The notes beneath the pieces were generated by a model, which did not search any database, was not told the origin of the DNA, and worked only from the letters and a program-made list of their open reading frames with translations. Of a stretch of DNA of 64,000 nt, positions 28,987-39,400 are shown piece after piece. The translations under genes were made by a program, and so were the position numbers. The stretch is from Ureibacillus terrenus (GTDB lineage Bacteria; Bacillota; Bacilli; Bacillales_A; Planococcaceae). How positions within the stretch are numbered: position 1 is the first letter of the stretch; each line of letters begins with the position of its first letter. Where the stretch lies: the NCBI RefSeq assembly GCF_006569205.1, contig NZ_VIGD01000001.1, positions 235,065 to 299,064 of the forward strand, read 5' to 3'.

Positions 28987-30465
28987 TTAAATAATGAACG
29001 TTATGAGGCCTTTTTCTCCTTCATTCACCATACGTTCAATCGTTTGGCGCATTCTTTTCTTCGCGCTCGGCGGAACGGCATTCATCTTGAACCTGATTCC
29101 TTCCGTCAATACTTCATGAAGCGGTGTACCAAACAATTGGGTTTGCCATAAGGCTTCGCGGTCATGCTTATAGGCATATTGCAAATCTTTTAAGAGCTGA
29201 CGGCTGTGGAATTCGGAACCGATCAACGGAGAAAATTCAGATTCCATATCGACGCGAATGATATGGTAGGAAGGCGCTTTTGCCTTCATGCGCACTCCGT
29301 AGAAGTTGTTCTGTTTAATGATTTCCGGTTCGCTCGGTTCAAATTCTTCCACCGTCGGAAGCGTTACGCCATAGCCGTTTACCGTTGCTTCTTCAATCGC
29401 CTCGCGGAAGCGTTTTTGGGCTTTTTTCGCCTCTTGTGCCTCTTTTATGAACAACAGCCAATCTTTTTTCGTATCGATTGGGGCATCTAAAAATTCATTG
29501 CAAACCGCTTTATAAATTTCAGGCTTCAGGGTGATGCGCACCGTCGCCACACCCAGCCCCGCATCCACTTTTTCAATGTCGCAAGTTTCAATAAAATCAA
29601 TATCTCTCAAATCTTCTACCGCTTTGTGGACATCCCGGATTTTTGTGACAGAATTGAGAACGTTGCCCACCGCTTCCGAAAGCGTTGCATTTACATGATG
29701 CGTCGGTTCAAGGACATCAAGCCAATCCGGTTTTTCCACTTCAATATCTTCTACCGGGAATTCATAGAGCGCTTCTTCCAAAATATACTCCATGTCTTTC
29801 AGCGTCATTTGGTCGATCGAGATGGCAATCACCGGAACGCCATAGCGCTCGATCAATTCATTGCGCAGCTTCTGCGTATTTTGGTTGTGTGGAAATTGGC
29901 TGTTTAAAATGATGACAAATGGTTTTCCGATATCCCTTAATTGTTCAACAATTTGTTCTTCCGCCACTTGTGCAGCTTCACGGGCAATCCCGTTTACTGT
30001 ACCGTCCGTTGTGACGACAACCCCGATGTTTGCATGGTCACGGATGACCTTGTCTGTTCCAATCCGGGCCGCTTCTTGGAATGGAATCGGCTCACTGCTC
30101 CATGGCGTGTGGACATATTTCGGCCCATTTTCATCTTCATAGCCTTTAACACCATCGATGACATACCCGACACAATCGGCAAAACGGATACGGAAAGGGA
30201 TTTCATCTTCCCCGATGCAGATTTCCGTTCCATGGGCAGGAACAAATTTTGGTTCCGCCGTCATAATGACAGGGCCGGGTGAGCTTTGTGGCAGCTCGTC
30301 CAGCGCTCTTTTGCGCTCTTCTTCATCCACAATGTTCGGCAGCACGATGGACTCCATCATTTTTTTCACAAATGTGGACTTACCGACCCTTACAGGCCCA
30401 ACAACTCCAATATATACATCGCCATTTGTTCTTTCCGCTATTTGTTGAAAGATTTGTTCCCCTAT
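28987..30465 (-). CDS. spoIVA: Stage IV sporulation protein A (spore coat basement ATPase); apparent AUA start
   Basis: SpoIVA polymerises on the forespore surface using ATP and forms the base on which the spore coat is built. Walker A GPVRVGKS is at 23-30, and the conserved central and C-terminal domains match B. subtilis to the end (EGEKGLITFII). Counting from an ATA codon at 30465-30463, 7 nt after a strong AAAGGAGG site, gives 492 residues, the B. subtilis length. No ATG, GTG or TTG lies at a suitable distance. The upstream GTG at 30528 lies in the yphF terminator and a TTG at 30489 precedes the ribosome site. Expected to be sigma-E dependent (inference). Confidence 0.93.
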   Translation of the reverse strand: MGEQIFQQIAERTNGDVYIGVVGPVRVGKSTFVKKMMESIVLPNIVDEEERKRALDELPQSSPGPVIMTAEPKFVPAHGTEICIGEDEIPFRIRFADCVGYVIDGVKGYEDENGPKYVHTPWSSEPIPFQEAARIGTDKVIRDHANIGVVVTTDGTVNGIAREAAQVAEEQIVEQLRDIGKPFVIILNSQFPHNQNTQKLRNELIERYGVPVIAISIDQMTLKDMEYILEEALYEFPVEDIEVEKPDWLDVLEPTHHVNATLSEAVGNVLNSVTKIRDVHKAVEDLRDIDFIETCDIEKVDAGLGVATVRITLKPEIYKAVCNEFLDAPIDTKKDWLLFIKEAQEAKKAQKRFREAIEEATVNGYGVTLPTVEEFEPSEPEIIKQNNFYGVRMKAKAPSYHIIRVDMESEFSPLIGSEFHSRQLLKDLQYAYKHDREALWQTQLFGTPLHEVLTEGIRFKMNAVPPSAKKRMRQTIERMVNEGEKGLITFII

Positions 30466-30514
30466 TTTAGCTCCTCCTTTGTGCTTCAATCTATGAATTA
30501 TATAACTAAAATAT

Positions 30515-30547
30515 GAAAAACCTTGCACGAAAAGTCGTACAAGGTTT
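30515..30547 (-). terminator. Terminator after yphF
   Basis: AACCTTGTACG pairs with CGTGCAAGGTT (one G-U/mismatch), with TTTTTC following on the minus strand. Confidence 0.85.
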
Positions 30548-30561
30548 AAATTTTTTATTTT

Positions 30562-31287
30562 TTATTCATTATTTTTGGTCGGATCGTACATGAAGACCGG
30601 TTCGTTATTTTCATTCACGGTATATGGAAGAGAATAGGCAGGCACTACCGGGTAAGCTTCGACAAGCAGCATGCGGATATCTTCTCCCGGTTTCGGTTTC
30701 ACATCATGTTCCTTAAGAAACTGTGCCAAATCGATGGAATAATCTACATAAACTTTCCCTTCTGATGAAGCAACCAAAGGCAAATGATTATTGGTATACG
30801 GGCTTGGCACCGTCAATTCATTTTGATACCCCAGTTTCTTATAATCTATCGAATAGACATAATCGGCGATTTGTTTCTTATACATCATATATTTTTTTGA
30901 GAGAAGGCGAAGATTTAATTCCCGAATGGTTTCGGCCGTGCGCAAATCTACCAGTTTTACTGTCGGATTGTTCTCCGGATCCCAGATGATATATTGGAAT
31001 ATGCCGCCTTTTTCATAAGAATTTCCGGGAACATTGGCCAAATATTTTGGAACAAGTTTTGAAAAATCGATCTGATACTTGATGAAAATATCGGTATCCT
31101 GATCTTTTGTTTTAATCGGCAATACACCCGTATCCGCTTTATATTGGTCCACGGCATTTTGTACCGCAATCAGCTGGGCTTCATCAGGGATTTGATTTTC
31201 CGCCCGTTCTTCATCCGGGAATAAACAACCGGATAAGACAACAGATGTTAATAGCAACATTGCGAAAAAAATCAGGTTCTTTTTCAT
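30562..31287 (-). CDS. yphF: Lipoprotein YphF
   Basis: The 241-residue product has a lipoprotein signal peptide, with a hydrophobic run and lipobox VLSGC (cysteine near residue 21). It is therefore predicted to be anchored on the outer face of the membrane. The rest is soluble with no enzymatic motif. Its place between spoIVA and yphE corresponds to yphF of B. subtilis, whose role is unknown. Confidence 0.82.
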   Translation of the reverse strand: MKKNLIFFAMLLLTSVVLSGCLFPDEERAENQIPDEAQLIAVQNAVDQYKADTGVLPIKTKDQDTDIFIKYQIDFSKLVPKYLANVPGNSYEKGGIFQYIIWDPENNPTVKLVDLRTAETIRELNLRLLSKKYMMYKKQIADYVYSIDYKKLGYQNELTVPSPYTNNHLPLVASSEGKVYVDYSIDLAQFLKEHDVKPKPGEDIRMLLVEAYPVVPAYSLPYTVNENNEPVFMYDPTKNNE

Positions 31288-31304
31288 TCATATTCACTCC
31301 TGAA

Positions 31305-31571
31305 TTATGATGGCCATGTAAAGATGACTAACACCATTAATAACGAACCTATTAAAAAGACAATAAAGGCAATAATCCGGATAAGAGAGGACAAAATGCT
31401 GTTTTTTATCCATTTCCGGGCCGCTGTTAACATGAGAATGGAAATGATCATGGCCGCGATGGAATAAAAGGACACCCACATGACATCCATCGGGTGCATA
31501 TTCGCCAAAGGGCCGCGGGCTGCAGCAAGAACAAATGCGTTGCCATCCATCATCGATAATGGATTCGTCAT
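31305..31571 (-). CDS. yphE: DUF2768 small membrane protein YphE
   Basis: Two hydrophobic segments in 88 residues (about VMWVSFYSIAAMIISILML and IIAFIVFLIGSLLMVLVIF). The ATG at 31571 has AAAGGTGG before it; the longer frame from 31628 is not supported. It lies 17 nt before yphF, in the conserved gpsA-yphE-yphF order. Function is unknown. Confidence 0.8.
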   Translation of the reverse strand: MTNPLSMMDGNAFVLAAARGPLANMHPMDVMWVSFYSIAAMIISILMLTAARKWIKNSILSSLIRIIAFIVFLIGSLLMVLVIFTWPS

Positions 31572-31731
31572 CGAGATTCCACCTTTCAAATAACAATAAG
31601 TGCCAGCGTTTTTGGGCCAAATCTGCAACTATTGAATACTTTCATTATTAACGTCCTTCTTTATAGCATGATGAACGGCCCCTTTTCTCACCCCAAAACG
31701 TCCCACGAGGCCGTCCATATGCCTGCAAGTT

Positions 31732-32745
31732 TTATTGCAAATAATCGATTTCCCTTTTCTTTCCCCGGTGCATTAATTCATCCACCGCATCTTTCGGATC
31801 TTTTCCTTCAAACAGCACTTCATAAAGGGCCGTTGTAATCGGCATTGGGACATCATATTTTTGGGCGAGCTGGTATGCCGCTTTTGTTGTGCGGACTCCC
31901 TCTACCACCATGCCCATGTTTTCCAATACTTCGTCCAGCTTCATTCCCTTTCCAAGCATATTTCCGGCTTTCCAGTTTCGGGAATGAACGCTTGTACAAG
32001 TTACAATCAAATCCCCCATGCCGGTTAATCCGGCAAAAGTGAAAGGATTGCCGCCCATCCGGACGCCTAATCGGGTAATTTCTGCGAGTCCCCGGGTAAT
32101 CAAAGCCGCTTTCGCATTATCCCCATAATTGAGACCATCGGAAATGCCTGCCGCCAGCGCGATGACGTTTTTCAATGCACCTCCAAGCTCCACACCGATT
32201 ACATCCGTATTGGTATACACCCGAAAATAATGGTTCATAAACAAATCCTGTATCTTTTCGGCAGAGCGAAGATTTGCGCACGCCGCCGTAATGGTTGTCG
32301 GGTGATGCAACACCACTTCTTCGGCATGGCTGGGCCCTGATAATACAACAATATCCTCAACCATATGAGTAGAAAGGGTTTCTTCCAAAATTTCCGAAAT
32401 CCGCTTTAGCGTATCCGGCTCAATCCCTTTTGATACATGCACAATCAGCGCTTTTTTCTTTAAGTAATCATTGACTTTTTCAGCCACTTCACGGATAGCC
32501 TTTGTAGGCACGGCAAAAACGATGATTTCCCCATGGTCGACCGCTTTTTGCAAGTCGCTTGTGGCAATCAATTTTTCAGGAAGTTGAATATTTGGAATGT
32601 ATTTTTTGTTTGTATGCCGTTCGTTGATTTCTCTCGCTTGATCTTCTCGATGGCTCCAAATCAACGTATCATGGCCATTTTCTGTTAACACCATTGCCAA
32701 AGCGGTTCCCCATGAACCCGCTCCTAATACTGATACTTTCTTCAT
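31732..32745 (-). CDS. gpsA: Glycerol-3-phosphate dehydrogenase [NAD(P)+]
   Basis: Reduces dihydroxyacetone phosphate to sn-glycerol 3-phosphate for phospholipid synthesis. The nucleotide-binding loop [10 protein letters not shown] is at 8-17. [30 protein letters not shown] and GLTGMGDL follow. 337 residues, full length. It lies 16 nt after der, with which it is probably cotranscribed. Confidence 0.96.
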   Translation of the reverse strand: MKKVSVLGAGSWGTALAMVLTENGHDTLIWSHREDQAREINERHTNKKYIPNIQLPEKLIATSDLQKAVDHGEIIVFAVPTKAIREVAEKVNDYLKKKALIVHVSKGIEPDTLKRISEILEETLSTHMVEDIVVLSGPSHAEEVVLHHPTTITAACANLRSAEKIQDLFMNHYFRVYTNTDVIGVELGGALKNVIALAAGISDGLNYGDNAKAALITRGLAEITRLGVRMGGNPFTFAGLTGMGDLIVTCTSVHSRNWKAGNMLGKGMKLDEVLENMGMVVEGVRTTKAAYQLAQKYDVPMPITTALYEVLFEGKDPKDAVDELMHRGKKREIDYLQ

Positions 32746-32761
32746 TTGACTCCCCCGCTAT

Positions 32762-34075
32762 TTACTCACGTGCACGTGGTATGATACGAATCGGCGTCCC
32801 TTCAAAATCAAAGGTTTCACGAATTCGGTTTTCCAAAAAACGAAGATAAGAGAAATGCATAAGTTCCGGATCGTTGACAAACGTTACAAAAGTAGGCGGC
32901 TTTACGGATACTTGGGTCGTATAATAAATGCGCAATCGTTTCCCTTTTTCGGTCGGTGCAGGATTTCTTGCAATCGCATCTTCGATGACATCATTCAGGA
33001 TGGAAGATTGGATGCGCATTGCATGGTTTTCGCTTACCCGTCTGACCAACGGAATAATTTGATGCAAACGTTGTTTCGTTTTGGCCGAAACAAACACAAT
33101 CGGCGCATAATCCAAAAATAAAAATTGATTTCGAATCGCTTTTGTAAATTCATTCATCGTTTTATCATTCTTTTCAATCGCATCCCATTTGTTCACGACA
33201 ATGATAATGCCTTTCCCCGCTTCGTGGGCATATCCCGCGATTTTTTTATCCTGCTCCTGTATTCCTTCTTCCGCATTTAAAACGACAAGCACTACATCAG
33301 AACGTTCGATTGCTCTCAATGCCCTCAAGACCGCATACTTCTCCGTGCTTTCATACACTTTTCCCTTTTTCCTCATTCCGGCCGTATCGATGATGACATA
33401 ATCTTGCCCATCATAAGTATACGGCGTATCAACGGCATCCCGTGTAGTTCCGGCGATATCGCTGACGATGACCCGTTCCTCTCCAAGGATAGCATTGACC
33501 AGCGAAGATTTTCCTACATTTGGTCTGCCAATTAATGAAAATTTTATGACATCATCCGCATAGTCATCTTTGTATTCTTTAGGAAAATATTTTGCGCATT
33601 CATCCAATAAATCCCCAATTCCTATTCCGTGGGAACCGGAAACCGGAATCGGATCGCCAAATCCTAAGGCATAGAAGTCATAAATGGATTCCCGCATTTC
33701 CGGGTTATCAATTTTGTTTACCGCCAATACGACAGGTTTATTCGTTTTATAGAGCATTTTTGCGATTTCTTCATCCTGGACCGTAACCCCTTCGCGTCCA
33801 TTCGTCAAAAAGATAATGACATCCGCCTCTTCCATGGCAATTTGCGCTTGGGCGCGAATATGTTCCATAAGGGGCTCGTCCCCGCCTAAATCAATTCCAC
33901 CTGTATCGATGATGTTGAATTCATGGTTCAACCATTCCGCCGAACTGTAAATGCGGTCCCGGGTTACCCCTGGGACATCTTCCACTATGGAGATTCTTTC
34001 TCCTACAATCCGATTGAAAATGGTTGATTTCCCCACATTTGGACGTCCTACGATGGCGATTACTGGTTTTGTCAT
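32762..34075 (-). CDS. der: Ribosome biogenesis GTPase Der (EngA)
   Basis: Essential double-domain GTPase for 50S subunit assembly. Two G1 motifs GRPNVGKS occur, near residue 10 and residue 180, followed by DTAG/DTGG and NKxD motifs in each domain and a C-terminal KH-like domain. The ATG at 34075 ([13 protein letters not shown]) has AAGGA upstream and gives 437 residues, the Bacillus length. Confidence 0.97.
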   Translation of the reverse strand: MTKPVIAIVGRPNVGKSTIFNRIVGERISIVEDVPGVTRDRIYSSAEWLNHEFNIIDTGGIDLGGDEPLMEHIRAQAQIAMEEADVIIFLTNGREGVTVQDEEIAKMLYKTNKPVVLAVNKIDNPEMRESIYDFYALGFGDPIPVSGSHGIGIGDLLDECAKYFPKEYKDDYADDVIKFSLIGRPNVGKSSLVNAILGEERVIVSDIAGTTRDAVDTPYTYDGQDYVIIDTAGMRKKGKVYESTEKYAVLRALRAIERSDVVLVVLNAEEGIQEQDKKIAGYAHEAGKGIIIVVNKWDAIEKNDKTMNEFTKAIRNQFLFLDYAPIVFVSAKTKQRLHQIIPLVRRVSENHAMRIQSSILNDVIEDAIARNPAPTEKGKRLRIYYTTQVSVKPPTFVTFVNDPELMHFSYLRFLENRIRETFDFEGTPIRIIPRARE

Positions 34076-34155
34076 CTGTCCTTCATCCTTCCAAATTCTT
34101 ATCTTTTGTATTATACACAAAATCTCATGGTTTATCATATTTCGACATAACGGAC

Positions 34156-34186
34156 ATAAAAAAAGCGCACTCCTAGAAGCACGCAT
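34156..34186 (-). terminator. Terminator after ypfD
   Basis: GCGTGCT pairs with AGTGCGC (two G-U pairs), followed by TTTTTTT on the minus strand. Confidence 0.75.
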
Positions 34187-34202
34187 TTTTTCATGATATT
34201 GA

Positions 34203-35345
34203 TTAAGATTGTTCCTTCAATTTCTTCAACTGATCGCCAATCACTTCGCTGATGGAGAATCCTGTCGCTTCCTCAGGCAACTCATAATTAATTTCCTCTT
34301 TAGGATTTTCTTCAAGGGCTTTGATACTTAAGGAAAGCCGTTTTTCCTTTTCATTGACATCCAGCACTTTCACTTGAACTTCTTGGCCTTCTTTTAGCAC
34401 TTCATGCGGCGTATTGATATGTTTTTGGGAAATTTGTGAAATATGGACCAATCCTTCCACACCAGGGAACACTTCAACAAAGGCGCCAAAGGATACCAAC
34501 CGTTTCACTTTTCCAGTCAACACTTGGCCTTTTTCAACCCGCTCGGCGATATTTTCCCATGGTCCAGGCAATGTCTCCTTAATTGATAAGGAAATTCTTT
34601 CGTTTGCAGGATCTACGGAAAGGACTTTCACTTTTACTTCCTGTCCTTCTTTAAGGACCGTGTTGATATCTTCTACATGTTCATGGGCAATTTGTGAAAT
34701 GTGCACCAATCCGTCAACTCCGCCGATGTCCACAAAAGCGCCGAATGGGGCGATCCGTTGAACCGTGCCGTTTAAGATGTCTCCCGGTTTTATGCTTTCA
34801 AGCAATTCTCTCTTTCTATTTGCCTTTTCTTCTTCCACAACCGCGCGGTGGGACAATATTAAACGGCCTTTCTCTTTATCCAATTCTGTAATTTTAAATT
34901 TTAGCGTTTTTCCTTTATACCCTTCCAAATCTTCTACAAAATGATCTTCTACTAAAGATGCAGGGACAAATCCCCGTACTCCCAAATCGACGACAAGTCC
35001 GCCTTTGACAACGTCTTTTACTTCAGCTTCAAAAGATTCTCCCTTTTCATAAAGTTCTTCCAATTTATCCCAAGCTTTTAAAGCATCTACTTTCCGTTTT
35101 GAAAGTACAAAATTTTCTTCCTCGATTTTCGTAATCATCAATTCCAGCTCATCGCCTACAGACACCACATCGGATGCTTTTTCTACATGCAGGCTGGAAA
35201 GTTCGCTGATTGGTACTATTCCATCAAAGGGTGCTCCTTCTATTGAAACAATGACGGCTTTATCTTCGACTTTCACGGCAACCCCTTTTACAATATCTCC
35301 CTCATGGAATTCTCGATTCAAGCCAATGTTCATTTCCTCGGACAT
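34203..35345 (-). CDS. ypfD: S1-domain protein YpfD (ribosomal protein S1 homologue)
   Basis: About 380 residues containing four S1 RNA-binding repeats (for example [62 protein letters not shown]). B. subtilis YpfD has the same number; in Firmicutes it is not a core ribosomal subunit and its role is less clear than E. coli RpsA. The ATG at 35345 has AAGGAGGG before it. It lies downstream of cmk. Confidence 0.93.
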   Translation of the reverse strand: MSEEMNIGLNREFHEGDIVKGVAVKVEDKAVIVSIEGAPFDGIVPISELSSLHVEKASDVVSVGDELELMITKIEEENFVLSKRKVDALKAWDKLEELYEKGESFEAEVKDVVKGGLVVDLGVRGFVPASLVEDHFVEDLEGYKGKTLKFKITELDKEKGRLILSHRAVVEEEKANRKRELLESIKPGDILNGTVQRIAPFGAFVDIGGVDGLVHISQIAHEHVEDINTVLKEGQEVKVKVLSVDPANERISLSIKETLPGPWENIAERVEKGQVLTGKVKRLVSFGAFVEVFPGVEGLVHISQISQKHINTPHEVLKEGQEVQVKVLDVNEKEKRLSLSIKALEENPKEEINYELPEEATGFSISEVIGDQLKKLKEQS

Positions 35346-35470
35346 ATGTAACCCTCCTTCGCATCTTACAATCTCTATTTTATTAGAAATTCCATATAAA
35401 CACAAAATTTTTTCCTTATAGATAAAATATTTCCTATTTTATGAATAAAATACGCAAAATGAAATGAAGA

Positions 35471-36145
35471 TTATTCCATTTTTTCTTTTGCCAGATGCAA
35501 TATTTTCTCCGCCACTTCTTCGATGGACAAATCGGTTGTATCCAAGTAGATTGCGTCTTCCGCCTGTACTAAAGGAGAGATTTCCCGTTCCATATCCTGT
35601 TTATCACGAAGGGCAATCTCCTCTTTCAATTTTTCAAAGTCGGAAGAGATGCCTCTTTTTTCATTATCAAGCAGCCTGCGTTTCGCCCTCTCTTCAACCG
35701 AAGCGGACATAAAAATTTTCAATTCCGCATCTTTTAATACATTGGTTCCAATATCCCTGCCATCCATTACAACCGCTCCGTCTTTTGCGAGCTGCTTTTG
35801 TATTGCCACCAGAATTTCGCGGACTTTTCCAATGGCCGCCACTTTTGGGACATTGGCGGTCACTTCATGTGAACGGATTTTCATTGTGACATCCTTTCCA
35901 TCCAGAAAAACAAGTTGTCCATTTGGGGAAGGCTTCAATTCAATCGTTGTTTTCAAAAGCATTTCTTCCAGCTTTTTTTCATCATTTAATTCTATGTTTT
36001 CCTGTAGGGCTTTATACGTTACGGCACGATACATCGCACCCGTATCGATGTAAGTGAATCCTAATTTTTCCGCTACAATTTTTGCGATGGTGCTTTTTCC
36101 GGCTCCTGCAGGTCCGTCAATAGCGATTTGTATATTTTTTTTCAT
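35471..36145 (-). CDS. cmk: Cytidylate kinase
   Basis: Phosphorylates CMP and dCMP. P-loop GPAGAGKST (11-19) and the DTGAMYRA motif near 35-42 are visible, with the CMP-specific insert and lid residues further on. 224 residues, full length. GGAG precedes the ATG. The cmk-ypfD order is conserved. Confidence 0.96.
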   Translation of the reverse strand: MKKNIQIAIDGPAGAGKSTIAKIVAEKLGFTYIDTGAMYRAVTYKALQENIELNDEKKLEEMLLKTTIELKPSPNGQLVFLDGKDVTMKIRSHEVTANVPKVAAIGKVREILVAIQKQLAKDGAVVMDGRDIGTNVLKDAELKIFMSASVEERAKRRLLDNEKRGISSDFEKLKEEIALRDKQDMEREISPLVQAEDAIYLDTTDLSIEEVAEKILHLAKEKME

Positions 36146-36238
36146 AATGCTCCTACTTCCTCCAATGTTATCGTTTTTACCTCACTAATTCCGTAGTTTA
36201 TCACAAGTTTTGCAATTGTATCGAAATAATTTATGCAC

Positions 36239-36273
36239 AAAAAAAGCCCTCCAATAAATTTGATTATCGGAGG
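36239..36273 (-). terminator. Terminator after ypfA (overlaps its stop codon)
   Basis: CCTCC and GGAGG close a stem extended by ATAATC/ATTTAT pairing, followed by TTTTTTT on the minus strand. The 5' arm begins in the last codons of ypfA. Confidence 0.7.
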
Positions 36274-36917
36274 TATAGCATCTCCTTCATCATGACTTGG
36301 CGTTCGAAACAGAAACGAAGGATTTGTTGCTGATCCACTTCATCGGTATCCAGATATTGAAAAGACGCCAATGGTTGTTCATCCTTATAAAAAATCCGGA
36401 TTACCCTTGCATTCGTTTGAATATATTGAATATCCCCATTTTTGAATGGCAATACAATGGTCAATTTTACAATATTCCCCTCAGCAAACGGCAGTGCTTC
36501 GGGCAATTTTAAAGCAACTCCTCCGGCACTGATATCATTTGCCACGCATTGGTAAAATTGATTGCCATATTCTACAGCGACATCCACGGGAGTCTTCACC
36601 CGCACAAATTCCCTTCTCTCGATTTTCAAAAATTCATCTTCTGGCGGGCAGGAAAGCTTAATCATGGGAATCCTGTCCATGATCCGGCCAATGACTTCCG
36701 TCTGAAAAGCGAAAATGCTCCGGTCTCCGTTTTGCAAAATTCCCCGGTACCGGGAACCGTCCAAAAGATAAACGGTTTTGTTCGTCCTCATATTAACCGG
36801 GTACGTAATATAAATGACATCCTCTTTTTTATCGACTATTTTGCATTTTAATAAATCTCCCGCTTTTTCCGGAAAAATTGGTTCCAATGTGAGGAATGCC
36901 CCTATTTTAAATTCCAT
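36264..36917 (-). CDS. ypfA: PilZ-domain cyclic-di-GMP receptor YpfA (DgrA/MotI)
   Basis: N-terminal YcgR-like domain (residues 1-95) and C-terminal PilZ domain with the c-di-GMP motifs RREFVR (101-106) and NDISAGG (127-133). In B. subtilis this protein (MotI/DgrA) binds c-di-GMP and inhibits the flagellar motor by binding MotA. The binding residues are intact, so the same role is likely. It lies upstream of cmk. Confidence 0.92.
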   Translation of the reverse strand: MEFKIGAFLTLEPIFPEKAGDLLKCKIVDKKEDVIYITYPVNMRTNKTVYLLDGSRYRGILQNGDRSIFAFQTEVIGRIMDRIPMIKLSCPPEDEFLKIERREFVRVKTPVDVAVEYGNQFYQCVANDISAGGVALKLPEALPFAEGNIVKLTIVLPFKNGDIQYIQTNARVIRIFYKDEQPLASFQYLDTDEVDQQQILRFCFERQVMMKEMLYLR

Positions 36918-36992
36918 TGAAATCCGCCTCGCAAAATCATGATAGTTCCATTATGGCATGAAATCCGGCGAATTTCCAGGGCATTTGAAACA

Positions 36993-38279
36993 TTACGGCA
37001 ATTGTTCCACTTTTATGACATCGTGGTTTTCCGTATCCACAACTACACGATACGTTTTATTGCTGTCATCTTTGAACCGGGCAATGACTTCATAACATAA
37101 TCTCAATTGATATGCTTCATTTTCCGTATAGATGAATCGTTCCTGTTCCACGATTGTATTTGGTCTGAAGAATTTTTTCCAATCAATCGGAATGACCGGC
37201 TGATCCTTAATGTTTTCTTTCTGTACATATTCCATTGCATTTAATCCCAATAATTCGCCGCTGTCTTTTGATATCTTCATTTGTATGCCGTCCGGATAAA
37301 CAATCGCACGATGTTTCCCTGCTACCCTGGCAAGGCGCACATGCCAGGATTCATGGTTTTCCTGCATTTCAATGATTTCCAGATCATCATAACCGGCCCG
37401 CTGGATAAATTGTTTTGTTAATTCTTTCACTTTTTCCTGAGTCACATTCTTATCAGGCTGCACCGGCCGCTCCGAGAGGAATGAAATGAGGTGCCCCCCT
37501 TTGACCGTGATATCCGCATATCCAATGCAGCTTCCTTTCACAAATTGAATATGATAGAAAGGGTATGGGGCATCTTCTTTGCTTCTTGAAACCGTATAGG
37601 TCGCATCTTTAATTCCCGGCACCAATTTCTCCAGCACTTTGATTGCTTCGTCTTTCGTAATTTCACGATCTCTGATATGTTTCAAGTCCCTTTTTTTCAG
37701 CCAGTCCGATTCACTCGTTGTTAACGGAAAGTCCTTTTCGGTATATGTTTTTAAATTTGATGCTATATTCTTGAATGGCGATTCTTCAAGATCCGCTTTT
37801 GCAACTTGCTGCCATTTATCGAAGTTCCGATCGTTTTCAAAAAATTGGGCTGTTGCAACAGTCCATTCATCTGTCAATTTCTCCAAATTTTGATGGACCA
37901 CTGTCATTTTCTTTTGCCATGATTCATAATCGCCCTCTGTCGCAGCTCTCTTGGCTTCATCTCCTATTTTTCCAAGGTAGCGGAGCCATTGGTTTGCTAC
38001 ATCCGGATTCAAAGGTAAATTGCTGATGGATGAGCGCAACTCATTGCTTGTTCTCCAAATATTATCCAATTCATTCTGCAATGCCTTTTCGTCCTGAAAA
38101 AGCAGCGATTGGGCCACCGAACGCTGCAAATAGCTCAACTTTTCGCTGGCATTGGACAAAGAGTTTGTATATTGGGCATGAATCGTTTGTTTCAGTTCCT
38201 GATTATCCGAACGCACTTCATACGCATAAACCCCTAATGCTAGCACAGCTATGGAAAGCAGATATACTAAACTTTTCAT
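36993..38279 (-). CDS. ypeB: Germination protein YpeB
   Basis: Partner of the spore-cortex lytic enzyme SleB, needed for its stability or localisation in the spore. The 428-residue protein has an N-terminal signal-anchor (about 1-22), a helical middle part and repeated PepSY-type domains in the C-terminal half (KEDAPYPFYHIQF, GGHLISFLSE region). It lies 12 nt after sleB and is transcribed with it. Confidence 0.94.
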   Translation of the reverse strand: MKSLVYLLSIAVLALGVYAYEVRSDNQELKQTIHAQYTNSLSNASEKLSYLQRSVAQSLLFQDEKALQNELDNIWRTSNELRSSISNLPLNPDVANQWLRYLGKIGDEAKRAATEGDYESWQKKMTVVHQNLEKLTDEWTVATAQFFENDRNFDKWQQVAKADLEESPFKNIASNLKTYTEKDFPLTTSESDWLKKRDLKHIRDREITKDEAIKVLEKLVPGIKDATYTVSRSKEDAPYPFYHIQFVKGSCIGYADITVKGGHLISFLSERPVQPDKNVTQEKVKELTKQFIQRAGYDDLEIIEMQENHESWHVRLARVAGKHRAIVYPDGIQMKISKDSGELLGLNAMEYVQKENIKDQPVIPIDWKKFFRPNTIVEQERFIYTENEAYQLRLCYEVIARFKDDSNKTYRVVVDTENHDVIKVEQLP

Positions 38280-38291
38280 ATTGTCTCTCCT

Positions 38292-39092
38292 TTAATAGCA
38301 AAAGATGTGATTGCCGATTTGTTTTATTTGTGGTCTTGTCCAAATCCACTTGCTTGTTGCAGTTTTAGGGTTGAAGTAATAAAGGGCATTTTCGGATGGA
38401 TCCCATCCATTCATTGCATCAAGCACTGCCTGCTTCGCTCTTTCGTTCGGCGTCAGCCAAATTTGGCCATCCGCTACAGCCGTAAAAGCACCTGGCTGGA
38501 AAATGATTTCAGAAATCGTATTTGGAAAGTCGGGTGATTCGAGCCGGTTTAAAATGACGGCCGCCACTGCCACCTGCCCCTCATAAGGTTCTCCTCTCGC
38601 TTCCCCATACACCGCATTGGCCATCAGCTGTAAATCCCGTTCCGTGAATTTTGCAGGCAGCTGATAACTTTTGCTTTTTGAAGCCCCGGTTTTGCCTTTC
38701 TTCACTTGTTGATCGAGTGGAATGCCGCCATAATACGTAAATTCACGACCTGCATTAATTTGTGCATGCACCCATTCGCGATCGAAATCGCTGTTATTGA
38801 CCAGCACTTTTTTCGTTTGAGGACCTGCAATACCGTCCACTTTCAATCCGTAACTTTCTTGGAAGTTTCTCAATGCCCAGTAGGTTCCCCAACCGAACTT
38901 TCCGTCAATTTTTCCGTGATAGAACCCCAAATATTGAAGTCTTGCCTGCAATTCAATGACATCATCGCCGAAAGCTCCCCTTTCAATCACTTGATTTGAA
39001 AAAGCGGAAGATTCTTCCGGCTTCATAAGAGGAATGGCACCAATTAATAAAGCCAATAGCAAAACAGCGATGAACGTTTTTCTCCTCTTCAT
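38292..39092 (-). CDS. sleB: Spore cortex-lytic enzyme SleB
   Basis: Cell wall hydrolase (lytic transglycosylase) that degrades cortex peptidoglycan in germination. A signal peptide (to about residue 31) is followed by a peptidoglycan-binding domain (about 40-100, DDVIELQARLQYLGFYHGKI). The hydrolase-2 domain has the active-site stretch NAVYGEARGEPYEGQVAVAA. The ATG at 39092 has AAGGAG 8 nt upstream. Expected to be made in the forespore under sigma-G (inference). Confidence 0.95.
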   Translation of the reverse strand: MKRRKTFIAVLLLALLIGAIPLMKPEESSAFSNQVIERGAFGDDVIELQARLQYLGFYHGKIDGKFGWGTYWALRNFQESYGLKVDGIAGPQTKKVLVNNSDFDREWVHAQINAGREFTYYGGIPLDQQVKKGKTGASKSKSYQLPAKFTERDLQLMANAVYGEARGEPYEGQVAVAAVILNRLESPDFPNTISEIIFQPGAFTAVADGQIWLTPNERAKQAVLDAMNGWDPSENALYYFNPKTATSKWIWTRPQIKQIGNHIFCY

Positions 39093-39190
39093 CAATCTCA
39101 CTCCTTTTTCATAGCATGTTTATATCGGAAACTTTTATGCACCTGTCCTGAAAAATGGCCGTTTTTCCAATCTGTTCGGCCGGTCAGGAA

Positions 39191-39220
39191 TTATTATGCA
39201 CGTTGAAGCGAATTTTATTT
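39191..39220 (-). promoter_or_regulatory. Candidate sigma-G promoter for sleB-ypeB
   Basis: On the minus strand CATAATAA (39198-39191) matches the sigma-F/G -10, with AAATA (39220-39216) 17 nt upstream, about 100 nt before sleB. The -35 match is weak. Confidence 0.3.
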
Positions 39221-39304
39221 GATTCATTTGAAAACCTTGAATTTACAACTATTTCCGGAACCGAGAAAAATTCTCCAATGATCTGCGACGAAAAATTGAA
39301 ACAA

Positions 39305-39341
39305 CCAAAAAACCGGAACTTCAGATTGTATGAAGTTCCGG
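39305..39341. terminator. Second terminator hairpin between prsW and sleB, possibly bidirectional
   Basis: CCGGAACTTC and GAAGTTCCGG form a perfect 10-bp stem with a 9-nt loop. TTTTTT follows directly on the minus strand, and a TTTTTT run also lies 7 nt away on the plus strand. No gene lies between it and the prsW terminator. The rest of the 39093-39440 gap holds only the candidate sigma-G promoter. Confidence 0.75.
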
Positions 39342-39400
39342 TAACTGTTTTTTCTTGCGCTCTGTTTAATACATTATTTCATTTGAACCATCAAAAAAAT

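Noticed and set aside
31674..31706. ACGGCC/GGCCGT inverted repeat between yphE and gpsA
   Set aside because: Short stem, large loop and no T run; not convincing as a terminator.
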